Shown: positions 7,876 to 16,335, counted from the stretch's first letter. The stretch: 41,049 bases of DNA from Methanoculleus sp. UBA374 (GCA_002508705.1 DAYL01000033.1:11401-52449), one strand, 5' to 3'. The notes: generated from the letters alone by a model not told the origin. Program-made: numbers and translations.

Positions 7876-9078
7876 TCAGGCCCCTCCCGGCGGGCGCCTG
7901 CTCTGGCCGTTGTTTACGATACCCGCATAGAAACGCTCGACGTCGTGCATGATTGCCTGCCAGTTGTACCGCGTTCGAACAAGTTCCTTCGCCTGCTTGC
8001 CGAACCTGGCCCGTAAGGCGTCGTCGGCAAGCAGGCGCCCGATAGCATCGGCCAGGGCCTCCGGCGTGTACGCGGTTGTGAACCCGACCGTGTTGTCGAC
8101 CCATCCGAGCAGGTCCCCCTGCCCCGTCGTCACGATTGGCGTTCCGCAAAGGCATGCTTCGAGGAACGTGACCGGAAACCCGGTGAAACTCGGCGTCACG
8201 AAGACATCGGCGTCGGTGTATGCAGCCATCTTATCCTCCTTGCTCACGAACCCTGTGAAGATCACCCGGTCTTCGAGGCCGAGCGACCGAACCCTTTGCT
8301 GAAACTTGCCGTCGTGGCCCACACCCCCTCCCACCAGCATAAGGACAACGTCGTCTTCCTCCTGTGCCACCTTTTCAAACGAGCGGATCAGGAGGTCGAT
8401 CCCTTTTGTCGGATCGAACCGTCCCAGGTAGAGTACGACCCGCGTGGCGTCGTCGATGCCCCACGCCGCGCGGAACCTGCCGCGGGGCGGAAGGTTGGGG
8501 TACTCGGCAAGGTCGATACCGTTAGGGACGATTGCAATCTTCTCCTCAGCGATGCCCAGGGCGCGGTAGCGCTCCGCTTCCGTCTCGTTGAGTGCGATCA
8601 CTCCTGCGGCGTCGAGGAGTATCCTCTTCGACCAGAGCCGGTCGAAGAGCCGCTTCATATGGGTCGAGCCTGTTTCCTGCGGGAGCGCCCCGTGCGCCTG
8701 GAGGACATAGGGGACGCCGTACTTCCTCCCGTAGTGCGATGCAATGACGGTAAGCAGGGTGCGATGGTCGTGGATGTGGATCAGGTCGAACTGCGCCACA
8801 TTCTTTCTCGCAACCTCAGGCATACGGTAGGGTATCACCGGCAGGGTCGCGCCCCCGGCGTACTTTCGCAAATTCTCAAAGTAGTAGACGTTCATCCCGT
8901 CGACGCCGGTCGGACGGTTCGTGGGCAGGTCGTTTGGGTAGACGCTCCTGTTCGTCGTATAGACCGTGATGTCATGCCCGTTCTGGTGGAGGTTGTGTGA
9001 GATGTCGTACGCGACCCGTGCCACCCCTCCCGCCTCCCAGAGCGGTTTGAAGAACGGGGTGACCTGCAAGATCTTCAT
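7876..9078 (-). CDS. GT4 family glycosyltransferase
   Basis: 400 aa, GT-B fold. The N-terminal domain begins MKILQVTPFFKPLWEAGGVARVAYD with the glycine-rich acceptor loop (GGVARV). The donor domain starts near VVLYLGRFDPTKGIDLLIRSF, with the conserved R and K of the GT4 phosphate-binding site, and continues to SFTGFPVTFLEACLCGTPIV, where the glutamate of the nucleotide-ribose contact is kept. Predicted to be a cytosolic or membrane-associated enzyme adding a hexose to an exopolysaccharide or lipid-linked glycan. Its ATG overlaps the stop of the upstream capA-like gene by 4 nt, so the two are translationally coupled. The donor sugar is unknown. Confidence 0.88.
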   Translation of the reverse strand: MKILQVTPFFKPLWEAGGVARVAYDISHNLHQNGHDITVYTTNRSVYPNDLPTNRPTGVDGMNVYYFENLRKYAGGATLPVIPYRMPEVARKNVAQFDLIHIHDHRTLLTVIASHYGRKYGVPYVLQAHGALPQETGSTHMKRLFDRLWSKRILLDAAGVIALNETEAERYRALGIAEEKIAIVPNGIDLAEYPNLPPRGRFRAAWGIDDATRVVLYLGRFDPTKGIDLLIRSFEKVAQEEDDVVLMLVGGGVGHDGKFQQRVRSLGLEDRVIFTGFVSKEDKMAAYTDADVFVTPSFTGFPVTFLEACLCGTPIVTTGQGDLLGWVDNTVGFTTAYTPEALADAIGRLLADDALRARFGKQAKELVRTRYNWQAIMHDVERFYAGIVNNGQSRRPPGGA

Positions 9079-10160
9079 GCATGCCCCCCCGCATGCCGTT
9101 GTCTCAACCGTTTTCTAATCAGACCCGCATAGCAGTTCAGGCAGAACGGCGTCACCAGCCAGACCCCGCATTCGACCAGGGGCGCGAGTCCGTGCCGCCG
9201 GATCCGGTAGCGGTAACTGTCCATGTTGTACGTCAGGTAATTCTCACCGATCTGCTCAAACCACCATTTCCGGGTGATCTCTCCTTTCTGCACCCGGTCC
9301 GAGCATTTCGCGATCCAGTGCCTGACCCGTTCCCGGGTCCGCCCTTCCGCCACCGCGGGCTGGAAATTGCTGTTGATGACACAGGGGGTGACTGTGTAAT
9401 CCCGAATACCGTACCGGTCCAGGTCTACCGAGAGGATCATGGAACTCTTGATCTCCTCCTTGAAGAGTTCGGTATCGAACTGGAAGTTCCCGAGGGAGTA
9501 GGCGATCAGGCCGCCGTTGTACTCTTCCAGCCCCTGAATTGTGTGAGAGTGGTGTCCGAGAACCAGGGTCGCCCCGTTGTCGATGAAGTCGTGGGCGAGT
9601 CTGACCTGATCCGGGGAAGGGTAATAGACGTTCTCGATCCCCCAGTGCAGGGAGACAACGATATGATCGCAACGGTCCTTTAATGCCCTGATATCCTGGA
9701 TGACGGTTCTTCTCTTCAGTTTTGAAAGCGTAACACCCGGGGGTGACCGAAACCTCCCGCTCGTGTAGCCGAGAAAACCGATCCGGACCCCATTCCGTTC
9801 GAGGACCTGCCCCCGTTCTCTCTGTCTGTCGCCCCGTGCCCCTCCGATATAGGCGATACGACGGGTTTCCAGGCCGTCGAGAGTTTTTTCGAGCCCTTCC
9901 CGGCCCATGTCGAGCGTGTGGTTGTTCGCCACGCTGAGGATGTCGAACCCGGCGTCTTTGAGGTAATCGCCTGCTTCAGGAGGGTTTGCATTGATCCAGC
10001 GCTTTCTTCTTTCGGTGCCGCTCTCGGAGAGGACCGCCTCCAGGTTCCCGAAGAGCAGGTCCTTCTGCCGGAGTTCGTGCTGTATCAGGGCAAACGGTTT
10101 TTTGCCGTTCCTGGTCCAGAGCAGCACGTCCCCGACAGCCTGCAGCCGCATCGCCGTCAT
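9075..10160 (-). CDS. CapA-type (poly-gamma-glutamate capsule) metallophosphatase-fold protein
   Basis: 361 aa. Motifs of the PGA_cap/CapA branch of calcineurin-like phosphoesterases are visible in order: AVGDVLLW (8-15), FGNLEAVL (37-44), VANNHTLDMG (77-86), VVSLHWGIENVYYPS, LVLGHHSHTIQGLE and AYSLGNFQFD. The Asp, Asn and His residues of these motifs would bind two metals. CapA proteins take part in capsule or surface-polymer synthesis in bacteria; archaeal homologues are uncharacterised. No signal peptide or membrane anchor is seen, unlike bacterial CapA. First gene of a two-gene operon with the GT4 gene downstream. Start: ATG at 10160 with GGGAG 9 nt upstream; ATG at 10151 is an alternative. 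Confidence 0.82.
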   Translation of the reverse strand: MTAMRLQAVGDVLLWTRNGKKPFALIQHELRQKDLLFGNLEAVLSESGTERRKRWINANPPEAGDYLKDAGFDILSVANNHTLDMGREGLEKTLDGLETRRIAYIGGARGDRQRERGQVLERNGVRIGFLGYTSGRFRSPPGVTLSKLKRRTVIQDIRALKDRCDHIVVSLHWGIENVYYPSPDQVRLAHDFIDNGATLVLGHHSHTIQGLEEYNGGLIAYSLGNFQFDTELFKEEIKSSMILSVDLDRYGIRDYTVTPCVINSNFQPAVAEGRTRERVRHWIAKCSDRVQKGEITRKWWFEQIGENYLTYNMDSYRYRIRRHGLAPLVECGVWLVTPFCLNCYAGLIRKRLRQRHAGGHA

Positions 10161-10695
10161 GCCGCTGTTCTCCCGGCAGTCCTTTTGCTGCCCTTCGAAG
10201 GCCCCGGTCTGAAACCCGGCCTCGTCGCTCCTGGCGCCGGAACTCTGCTGATATCTCCGAAAAAAGGCTTCACGTGCAGATAACCTGGTATACTGTATTC
10301 CCCCTTGATGCGTTGAGTTCCAGACGGAACGTGCAACAATATATAGTTTGCTCCGCTTACGGTTTCGCTGGCAGCCGGGATTTGAGCATGTAGTGACCCC
10401 GGCGCTCCGGACGGGGCATGGAGGACGCCTGCCGCGTCACATTTCCGACTGCCGAACCATTAACTGTTCTCGCATCGACTATTTATCCGGACCTTCGAAC
10501 GGCAGATGATGAGAGTTACCCCCACTGATTGGTGATGAAGCAGGGGGCTGATGCCGCATCGACTCTTCTCTTTCAGGTATCCATAGACCGGTACGTGGGC
10601 GTCGTTCGGGAAGGCACGGGGCAACCCTATCCGACGTGAGCGGTCGGCACCACGGCGATTATCCCTGTTCAAGACGCCGCATCACGGATCTCCTT
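10161..10695. other. Intergenic region holding a C/D box sRNA
   Basis: No protein gene is supported. A TATA-like element on the minus strand (AACTATATATTG, about 10337-10348) probably drives the capA-like gene, with a leader of about 150 nt. Bases 10500-10556 form a C/D box sRNA (separate entry). A 70-codon minus-strand frame at 10460-10672 overlaps the sRNA and resembles no protein. The remainder shows nothing recognisable. Confidence 0.6.
10500..10556 (+). ncRNA. C/D box sRNA (rRNA 2'-O-methylation guide)
   Basis: All parts of an archaeal C/D box sRNA are present in order: terminal stem CGGCA (10500-10504), box C ATGATGA (10506-10512), a 12-nt guide (10513-10524), box D' CTGA (10525-10528), a 3-nt spacer, box C' GTGATGA (10532-10538), a 9-nt guide (10539-10547), box D CTGA (10548-10551), and the matching stem strand TGCCG (10552-10556). 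Such RNAs bind L7Ae, Nop5 and fibrillarin and direct ribose methylation at the target base paired to the fifth nucleotide before D or D'. The D' guide is complementary to TGGGGGTAACTC; its GGGGGTAACT part resembles the conserved UAACUAU region of domain IV of 23S rRNA. A weak TATA (TATTTAT, 10480-10486) lies upstream. The D guide is shorter than the usual 10-12 nt. Confidence 0.8.
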
Positions 10696-12243
10696 TCATT
10701 CCCCCCGCACGACCGCCCCGCAGTTCCTCGCCCGCGTCAGGAGTACCTTTCCCCCATAGTCTCCGAGCACCTCCCTCGCCGCGCGGGCCGCATCCTGCAT
10801 ATCCGTATCGCCGACGGCGTAGACCGTCGGCCCGAACGAGCTCAGGCCCGCACCGGCGGCACCGGCCTGAACCGTCGCCTCGATGAGCGAGGAAACGACC
10901 GGGTGCTGCATGGCCACCTCGACCTTCTTGAACCCGAGGGTTTGAGTCCTGTTGACCGCCGAGCCGAAGAGGTCGAGGTCGTGCTCGACCAGGCCCGGGA
11001 TCATCCGCATGAGCACCTCGTGGCAGAGTTCCCGCACCTCATCTAGCGGAACCGGGCAGTACGTGCGGAAAAGATCGGCCTCTCCGCTCCCGTGCGCCCC
11101 TGCACCGGTATCGGGGGTGACGAGCAGGATGCGCCAGTCCTCCGGGAAGCGGTGCCGGGTGAGGACCGGCGGCGGCGCCACCCCCCGCGATGCCGCCGAC
11201 GGGCGGAAGTCCTGCTTTCCTCCCGGAGAACCGAACCGGTGCCCGCCGTCCAGGATGAACCCCCCCTGCTCGAACGCCGCCGTGCCGATCCCGGACGTCC
11301 CCCCGCGGCCGACGATCCGCGCAAGGTCGGACACGACTGCGTCCCGTTCGTAGAGCCGGCAGAGGGCGGCGGCGGTGGCGAGCGCGACCTGCGTCCCGCT
11401 CCCGAGCCCTGCATGCTGCCGGGCGGCGGCATGTAGCGTGATTTCGGCGCCGCCGGGGAGTCCAAGCCCTTTCGCCACCGTCCGGGCAGCCTCCGCGACC
11501 CTGCGCCGGACTTCCTCATCGCCGCCGTGCACGCTGACGTCCGGCCCTTTGCGCGCGTCCAGGACGCATCCGGGCTCGTCGAGGGTGATCCCGACCCCGC
11601 CGTCGACTCTGCCCGAGGCGCCGTTCATATCGAGCAGGGTGATGTGGATCCGGGACGGAGCATCGACCAGAACTCTGATCTCGTCCGTAAACGACGTGAA
11701 GGGGAAGACCTCCTCGATTGCGATCAGCGGCTCTTCACGGTGGATGATCCGGTACTCCCGGGAGAGCATCGATTCGCACCGATGAACGCCGAATGTCCGG
11801 GCCAGGTCCGTACCGGCGGGGACGATGCGGGCATCGGTGATCTCCCGGCGCGACTCTATCCGGTGACGGCGGAGGATCCTGCCGATGGGAATGTCCGCCC
11901 TCATGAGGTCCTGCCTGAACTCCGGGGCAAGCCGCCGGAGCGGGGTGCGGGAGACCGCGTAGATGAGGACTTTTCCCGTTACGCTGTCCTTTAACTCGAC
12001 GATGCGGTAATTGACTTCGTCTCCGGGTTCGATCTCGAGTGCCGCCGCCGTCCCGGCGTCGGCGGCGATGATATCCTGCACCCGGGTGGTGATGGTGACG
12101 GGATGACCGGTTGCCATCTCGAGGAGGTTTGTCACCGACCCGTCGGTCCCGATGAGGACCTTCTGCATCGGGGAGAGCCTCCCCACACGCTGCTCGATCT
12201 CCTGGATCCTCTCACCGATCTTCTCTGTCGTCAGGGGTTCCAT
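10696..12243 (-). CDS. Chorismate-lyase-like (DUF98) domain fused to beta-RFAP synthase
   Basis: 515 aa in two parts. Residues about 1-185 match the DUF98 chorismate-lyase-like fold: MQKVLIGTDGSVTNLLEMATG, YAVSRTPLRRL, IPIGRILRRHRIESRREI and SREYRIIHREEPLIAIEEVFP. Residues about 187-515 are a GHMP-kinase-fold beta-ribofuranosylaminobenzene 5'-phosphate synthase, with RIHITLLDMNG, GRVDGGVGITLDEPG (211-225), the nucleotide-type loop GLGSGTQ (279-285) and RGGTSGIGTAAFEQGG (313-328). RFAP synthase condenses PRPP with an aryl carboxylate, releasing CO2, in the first committed step of methanopterin synthesis. A chorismate-lyase-like domain would supply 4-hydroxybenzoate, so the fusion could join making and using the aromatic precursor. 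Both domains look intact. The family assignment of each half is strong; the coupling is inference. Confidence 0.85.
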   Translation of the reverse strand: MEPLTTEKIGERIQEIEQRVGRLSPMQKVLIGTDGSVTNLLEMATGHPVTITTRVQDIIAADAGTAAALEIEPGDEVNYRIVELKDSVTGKVLIYAVSRTPLRRLAPEFRQDLMRADIPIGRILRRHRIESRREITDARIVPAGTDLARTFGVHRCESMLSREYRIIHREEPLIAIEEVFPFTSFTDEIRVLVDAPSRIHITLLDMNGASGRVDGGVGITLDEPGCVLDARKGPDVSVHGGDEEVRRRVAEAARTVAKGLGLPGGAEITLHAAARQHAGLGSGTQVALATAAALCRLYERDAVVSDLARIVGRGGTSGIGTAAFEQGGFILDGGHRFGSPGGKQDFRPSAASRGVAPPPVLTRHRFPEDWRILLVTPDTGAGAHGSGEADLFRTYCPVPLDEVRELCHEVLMRMIPGLVEHDLDLFGSAVNRTQTLGFKKVEVAMQHPVVSSLIEATVQAGAAGAGLSSFGPTVYAVGDTDMQDAARAAREVLGDYGGKVLLTRARNCGAVVRGE

Positions 12244-12315
12244 ACCTGAATAGGTGTAGTGTACAGCGACTACAAAAAGGTGGTGCCGGGTCGTCCGACC
12301 CTGTTCCGGGCCGGT

Positions 12316-13470
12316 TCATCTTGAGAAGAGCAGAGGGAGGAGATCGGGCGCCTGCATGAGCCCGAACGACCCTTCTGCCGCCTCGCGCTCGGAAAAAGCA
12401 CAAACGTTGTCCCTCCCTTTCCCGAGTATCGCAAACGGTATCGGGTCCGCGGTGTGGGTCTTGCACCGTACCGGCGTCGGGTGGTCGGGGAGGACCGCGA
12501 CGGTCGTGTCCGGTCGGTCGAGGATGATCCCGACCGCTTCGTCGAGCCGTTCGATTGCCCGCACCTTCTCCTCCACGCTTCCCATGTGCCCGGCCTCGTC
12601 GGGGGCCTCAACGTGCATGTAGACGAAGTCGAGGCGGTCGAGGGCATCGACGGCGTACCTTGCTTTCGCCTCGTAGTCGGTGTCCAGGAACCCGGTGGCG
12701 CCCGGAACGCGGATCACCTCCATTCCGGCAAGGCGTGCGATGCCGTTCAGGAGGTCGACTGCGGAGATCATCCCCCCGGAAAGTCCGTATTTCTCCAGGA
12801 AAGGCGTAAGCGACGGTCTTGTCCCGCCGCTCCACGGCCAGATCCCGGTTGCCGGGGTCTTTCCCTCCTCTCGACGGCGCAGATTGACCGGGTGGTCGGC
12901 AAAGACCTCCCGGGACACCTCCATGCTGTCGAGGAGGACCTCAGCATCGTCCCCGCGCGGGAGGAACGCCGCCACCGGCTGACCGACGATGTCGTGGGGT
13001 GCGGTGGTCCCGGCTCCATGCGCCCCCGGGACGACCAGCAGGTTCCGGTAACTGACCCCCGGGTAGACCCGGACCTTCCCGAGTGCGGCGTCCAGAGCGC
13101 GGAGGAGTTCGGCACCCTCGGCGCTCGAGATGTGCCCGGCGTTGAAGTCCTCCATCTTCCCGTCCCGAACCGTGACCAGGTTGCAGCGGTAGGCCATCTC
13201 CCCGTCCCGGAGGGCGACTCCCATATTGGCCGCTTCAAGCGGCCCTCTCCCGGTATAGAAGGTGCGGGGGTCGTAGCCCAGGATGCAGAGGTTCGCGATG
13301 TCGCTCCCTGGTTCGAACCCCTCCGGGACGGTCCGGAGCATCCCGCACCGTCCCTCGCGGGCGATGCGGTCCATATTCGGTGTGTCTGCATATTCGAGGG
13401 GTGTTCTGCCCCCAAGTTCGGCCAGCGGATCGTCCGCCATACCGTCCCCGAGAATGACGACGTACTTCAT
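12316..13470 (-). CDS. apgM: Cofactor-independent phosphoglycerate mutase (archaeal type)
   Basis: 384 aa, metal-dependent enzyme of the alkaline-phosphatase superfamily that interconverts 3- and 2-phosphoglycerate. Visible motifs: MKYVVILGDGMADDP (N-terminal metal Asp), EYADTPNMDRIAREG, GYDPRTFYTGRGPLEAANMG, DGEMAYRCNLV, and C-terminal LPDHPTPVRCKTHTADP with further metal ligands. I place the start at 13470. An in-frame ATG 36 nt upstream (13506) lies within the TATA box (TTATATTT at 13496-13503 on the + strand), so it cannot be in the transcript. The mRNA would be nearly leaderless. It stands alone between the RFAP synthase and epimerase genes, all on the minus strand. Confidence 0.93.
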   Translation of the reverse strand: MKYVVILGDGMADDPLAELGGRTPLEYADTPNMDRIAREGRCGMLRTVPEGFEPGSDIANLCILGYDPRTFYTGRGPLEAANMGVALRDGEMAYRCNLVTVRDGKMEDFNAGHISSAEGAELLRALDAALGKVRVYPGVSYRNLLVVPGAHGAGTTAPHDIVGQPVAAFLPRGDDAEVLLDSMEVSREVFADHPVNLRRREEGKTPATGIWPWSGGTRPSLTPFLEKYGLSGGMISAVDLLNGIARLAGMEVIRVPGATGFLDTDYEAKARYAVDALDRLDFVYMHVEAPDEAGHMGSVEEKVRAIERLDEAVGIILDRPDTTVAVLPDHPTPVRCKTHTADPIPFAILGKGRDNVCAFSEREAAEGSFGLMQAPDLLPLLFSR

Positions 13471-13495
13471 GCATGCCCTTCGTGCTGTTTTGATA

Positions 13496-13503
13496 TTATA
13501 TTT
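13496..13503 (-). promoter_or_regulatory. TATA box for apgM
   Basis: AAATATAA on the minus strand is centred about 30 nt before the ATG at 13470. It decides the start codon, because the only upstream in-frame ATG (13506) lies at the upstream edge of the TATA box. Confidence 0.65.
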
Positions 13504-13605
13504 CAATTCGGCTGCAAGTATAGCCGGGTAATTGCTGTACTTCCGTTTGGCGTTGTATTGCTTATGCTCTTTGGCGTAATCATCCTGGAGGGGACCCGTG
13601 CGCCG

Positions 13606-14535
13606 TTATTCGAGCATGGCGCGAACAGCCGTGCGCACACTTTCTTCCGAGGTGGTCCTGCACTGCCAGCCAAGACCCTTGAGTCTCTCGACCGAGAGCT
13701 GCATCCTCGGCACGTCGCCGACCCAGCCGCGTGCACCGCCGGTAAACCGGTAGCGGACACCGGAGAGCCCCATCTCCTCTGCGACGATATCGGCGATCGC
13801 GACGACGTCGATCCAGTCTTCAGATCCGATGTTGAAGGTGTTTATCGTGTCGTGGGAATGTTCGATCCCGAACTGCACGGCGCGGACACACTCTCCTACC
13901 TCCAGATAGGATTTTGTCTGCCTGCCGTCGCCGAGGATCTCGAGTTCGTGCGGGTTTTTGCGAAGTTTCCAGATGAAGTCGGAGATGACGCCGTGGCCGC
14001 TCCGCTCACCTATGATGTTTGCGAACCGATAGACCCACGACCGCATCTCAAACGAATGGCAGTACGACGAAATAAGCGCCTCACAGGCGAGTTTCGTCGC
14101 GCCGTAGACCGATATCGGTTCGAGCGGGGTATAGGTCTCCGGCGTCGGGATGACGGTGGCATCGCCGTAGACGGTCGAGGTCGAGGTGAAGACCAGTTCC
14201 GGCACGCCATACGCCCGCATCGCCTCGAGTACCCTGTGTGTGGCGATGATGTTGTTTCTCACCTGGGACTCCGGGGTCATGGCGCTCTGCCGGACGTCCG
14301 GGTCTGCGGCGATGTGATAGACCCGGTCGGCGCCCTTGATGCGCTCCTGCCAGCCGTCGTCGAGCAGGTTCCGCCTGAGGAAGGTGACCTGCCCGCTCGC
14401 TCTGTGGTGTGCGAGGTTCCGCTCGGTACCCGCACTGCAGTCATCGACGACCAGCACGTCGTCACCCGCCGCGACAAGGGCGTCGACGATGTGTGAACCG
14501 ATAAACCCGGCACCACCTGTTACGATACAGAACAT
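13606..14535 (-). CDS. NAD-dependent sugar-nucleotide epimerase/dehydratase (GalE-like)
   Basis: 309 aa, extended short-chain dehydrogenase fold. The NAD-binding motif TGGAGFIG is at residues 6-13, followed by the acidic pair VVDDCSAG that selects NAD. The catalytic Ser/Thr region is FTSTSTVYGD and the YxxxK motif is YGATK in ISVYGATKLACEALI. Members epimerise or dehydrate UDP- or dTDP-sugars in the cytosol to supply glycosyltransferases. The start at 14535 is chosen because the protein fold begins exactly there (MFCIVTGGAGF); the 85 upstream in-frame codons are not protein-like. It probably feeds the envelope glycan pathways elsewhere in the window. Exact reaction not assignable; GalE or a UDP-glucuronate-type enzyme is likely. 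Confidence 0.85.
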   Translation of the reverse strand: MFCIVTGGAGFIGSHIVDALVAAGDDVLVVDDCSAGTERNLAHHRASGQVTFLRRNLLDDGWQERIKGADRVYHIAADPDVRQSAMTPESQVRNNIIATHRVLEAMRAYGVPELVFTSTSTVYGDATVIPTPETYTPLEPISVYGATKLACEALISSYCHSFEMRSWVYRFANIIGERSGHGVISDFIWKLRKNPHELEILGDGRQTKSYLEVGECVRAVQFGIEHSHDTINTFNIGSEDWIDVVAIADIVAEEMGLSGVRYRFTGGARGWVGDVPRMQLSVERLKGLGWQCRTTSEESVRTAVRAMLE

Positions 14536-14569
14536 GATAGAGTAATGTCCTTCTCCCGCTATAGGGTTA

Positions 14570-14590
14570 CTGGATGACGGCTCCATCCAG
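14570..14590. promoter_or_regulatory. Inverted repeat between divergent epimerase and Mmp12 genes
   Basis: CTGGATG (14570-14576) and CATCCAG (14584-14590) form a perfect 7-bp inverted repeat with a 7-nt spacer. It lies 35 nt upstream of the epimerase start in the divergent promoter region, so it could be an operator. Confidence 0.3.
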
Positions 14591-14743
14591 AGCGCCGGGT
14601 CTTTTCCTTGCCGGTTCCTGTCGCCGTCGGCGCGGAGGAGTAGGCGAAATGGTGGCACCAGGGTAGTGCAGCCTGATTCCTGCCCCTTCCCGCGGGGGAT
14701 CCGAAAACTTACTTCAACCCCGGATGTAAAGAGGTACGGTATC

Positions 14744-15616
14744 ATGTTTATCGGCATCGACCACGGCACTACCGCGATGCGTTTCTCCACCGGCGAGGAG
14801 GATTATAAGATCTCCCGCGAAGAAGCCCGGCATTTTACGGCCGACGATCTTGCCCGCCTCTCTCCTCTCGACGAGATCGAGGGAATTGCCGTCTGTTATT
14901 CGATGGGCGACGGTATCTCGGCCATCACCGATATCAGGAAGGTTACCGGCCGGGGCGTCGTCTCCCGGGAAGGCGCCGGCAAGCATATCGGCGGCGGCAC
15001 CCGTGTCTACGACGAGATCAGGAGGAGCGGTCTTTCTGCCGTCGTGATTCCCGGACTGCACCGTGCATCCCCGACCGATCCGCGATTCAAGGCCTACTCC
15101 CACCAGGCGAGCCCCGAGAAAATCGGGATCCTGTATGAGGTCTCGCACGACCTCGGCGGGGATATCGTGGTCTGCGACACGAGTTCGAACACCGTCACCC
15201 TCCTTGTGACCGGCGGCCGGATTGTCGGTGCATTCGATGCCTGCATCTTTGCGCCCGGCACCCGGCACGGTGCTCTCGATGTGGATGCCATCCGTCGGAT
15301 AGACCGGGGTGAGTCCACGGCGAACGACGCCTTCCTCCACGCGGGCGTGGACAATACGATGAACCCGGAGTTCCGGGTAGAGACGATGGCCATGTTTGCC
15401 GCGATGGAGTGCGCCGCGATGCTCCTCCTCAATCCCGGCGCAAAGGTCGCCCTCGCCGGCTCCATGGCGTCTGCCGTTGCACCGGGTGTGGAGGCGCTCC
15501 TTTCCCGGAAGGTTGCCGTCTACGACGAGTGGTGCGCGGCCCGGGGGCTTGCCAGGATCGCCCGTGACGTCTTCTCGGGAGCAACCGGGATCCTCGGGCT
15601 CGCGGTGGAGCGATAA
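14744..15616 (+). CDS. Methanogenesis marker 12 protein (Mmp12)
   Basis: 290 aa. It begins MFIGIDHGTTAMRFS, the signature start of methanogenesis marker protein 12, an ASKHA-fold (sugar-kinase/Hsp70-like) protein found in methanogens. Further supporting segments are GRGVVSREGAGKHIGGGTRVYDEI, VCDTSSNTVTLLVTGGRIVGAFDACIFAPGTRHG and the C-terminal ALAGSMAS/GATGILGLA glycine patches, consistent with a nucleotide-binding cleft. The function is unproven; its phylogenetic pattern links it to methanogenesis. The start at 14744 is supported by GAGGT at 14731-14735. Transcribed divergently from the epimerase gene. Confidence 0.9.
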   Translation: MFIGIDHGTTAMRFSTGEEDYKISREEARHFTADDLARLSPLDEIEGIAVCYSMGDGISAITDIRKVTGRGVVSREGAGKHIGGGTRVYDEIRRSGLSAVVIPGLHRASPTDPRFKAYSHQASPEKIGILYEVSHDLGGDIVVCDTSSNTVTLLVTGGRIVGAFDACIFAPGTRHGALDVDAIRRIDRGESTANDAFLHAGVDNTMNPEFRVETMAMFAAMECAAMLLLNPGAKVALAGSMASAVAPGVEALLSRKVAVYDEWCAARGLARIARDVFSGATGILGLAVER

Positions 15617-15672
15617 CCCGCACCTTGGCTGTGCTTCCCATCCATACTCTTTTATGTGACCCCGGGTTGTTG

Positions 15673-15678
15673 TATAAT
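15673..15678 (+). promoter_or_regulatory. TATA box for hxlB
   Basis: TATAAT lies about 30 nt before the ATG at 15706. Transcription would start near 15700, which excludes the longer in-frame extension back to 15625. Confidence 0.6.
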
Positions 15679-15705
15679 GCACTGAAAAAGAGAGGGACCA
15701 GAGAC

Positions 15706-16323
15706 ATGCAGCCGGAGTGCCCCAGTATCGCCAACCTCATGCTCCTGATGACGGCACGTCTCGAAGAGACGGCGCGTGCCCTTAGCCAGGAGACTGCCGG
15801 TCGGTTTATCGATGAGATCCTCAATGCAAAACGGGTCTATGTGGCCGGCGCCGGACGTTCAGGACTCGTCGCGAGAGCGTTCGCCCAGCGCCTGATGCAC
15901 CTTGGGTTTGAGAGTTACGTCATCGGCGAGACCATCACGCCGGCGTTCAGGCCGGGGGACGTGCTCGTCGCCTTCTCCGGTTCCGGAGAGACCCGGTCCG
16001 TGGTGGACGTCTGTGAGACCGCCCGGGAGATCGGGGGGAGGATCTGCCTCATCACATCGTCACCGAACTCGCACATAGGGCGCATGGCCGACTGCATCGT
16101 CGAGATCGGGAATAACCAGTTCAAGGATGCGGATATTCCGCAGGACTTCGAGATCCGCCAGCTTACCGGTCAGTACCGGTCGGTGTCCGGCTCTTTTGCC
16201 CCTCTCGGGACGCTCTTTGAGACCGCCGCGCTGGTCTTCTCCGATGCAGTCGTCTCCGCTCTGATGGAAGTGAGGCACTGCACCATTGAGGAGATCAAGA
16301 GCCGCCTCGCCAACGTTCAGTAA
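15706..16323 (+). CDS. hxlB: 6-phospho-3-hexuloisomerase
   Basis: 205 aa, SIS (sugar isomerase) domain. Motifs: VYVAGAGRSGLVARAFAQRLMHLG (about 43-66), VLVAFSGSGETRSVVDV (about 93-109) and ICLITSSPNSHIGRMAD. It converts 6-phospho-3-hexulose and fructose 6-phosphate in the ribulose monophosphate pathway. In methanogens that lack a complete oxidative pentose phosphate pathway, this pathway run in reverse supplies ribulose 5-phosphate. The companion hexulose-phosphate synthase is not in the window, so it is encoded elsewhere. The start codon choice rests on the TATA box at 15673-15678 and on family length. A hairpin and T tract follow the stop codon. Confidence 0.9.
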   Translation: MQPECPSIANLMLLMTARLEETARALSQETAGRFIDEILNAKRVYVAGAGRSGLVARAFAQRLMHLGFESYVIGETITPAFRPGDVLVAFSGSGETRSVVDVCETAREIGGRICLITSSPNSHIGRMADCIVEIGNNQFKDADIPQDFEIRQLTGQYRSVSGSFAPLGTLFETAALVFSDAVVSALMEVRHCTIEEIKSRLANVQ

Positions 16324-16335
16324 ACGGGAACTTGT

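Noticed and set aside
10460..10672. A 70-codon minus-strand frame
   Set aside because: It overlaps the C/D box sRNA, has no Shine-Dalgarno and no protein-like features.
13307..13322. TGGTTCGAACCCC, like a tRNA T-loop
   Set aside because: It lies inside apgM, and no acceptor or anticodon stem can be built around it.
12454..14496. A 680-codon open frame on the + strand
   Set aside because: It lies opposite apgM and the epimerase gene, both with clear catalytic motifs. The translation is rich in Arg, Asp and Val with no family pattern, as expected for an antisense frame in high-GC DNA.
14744..15616. Mmp12 as a true sugar kinase
   Set aside because: The fold is ASKHA-like, but the N-terminal signature is specific to methanogenesis marker 12, so no kinase function is claimed.
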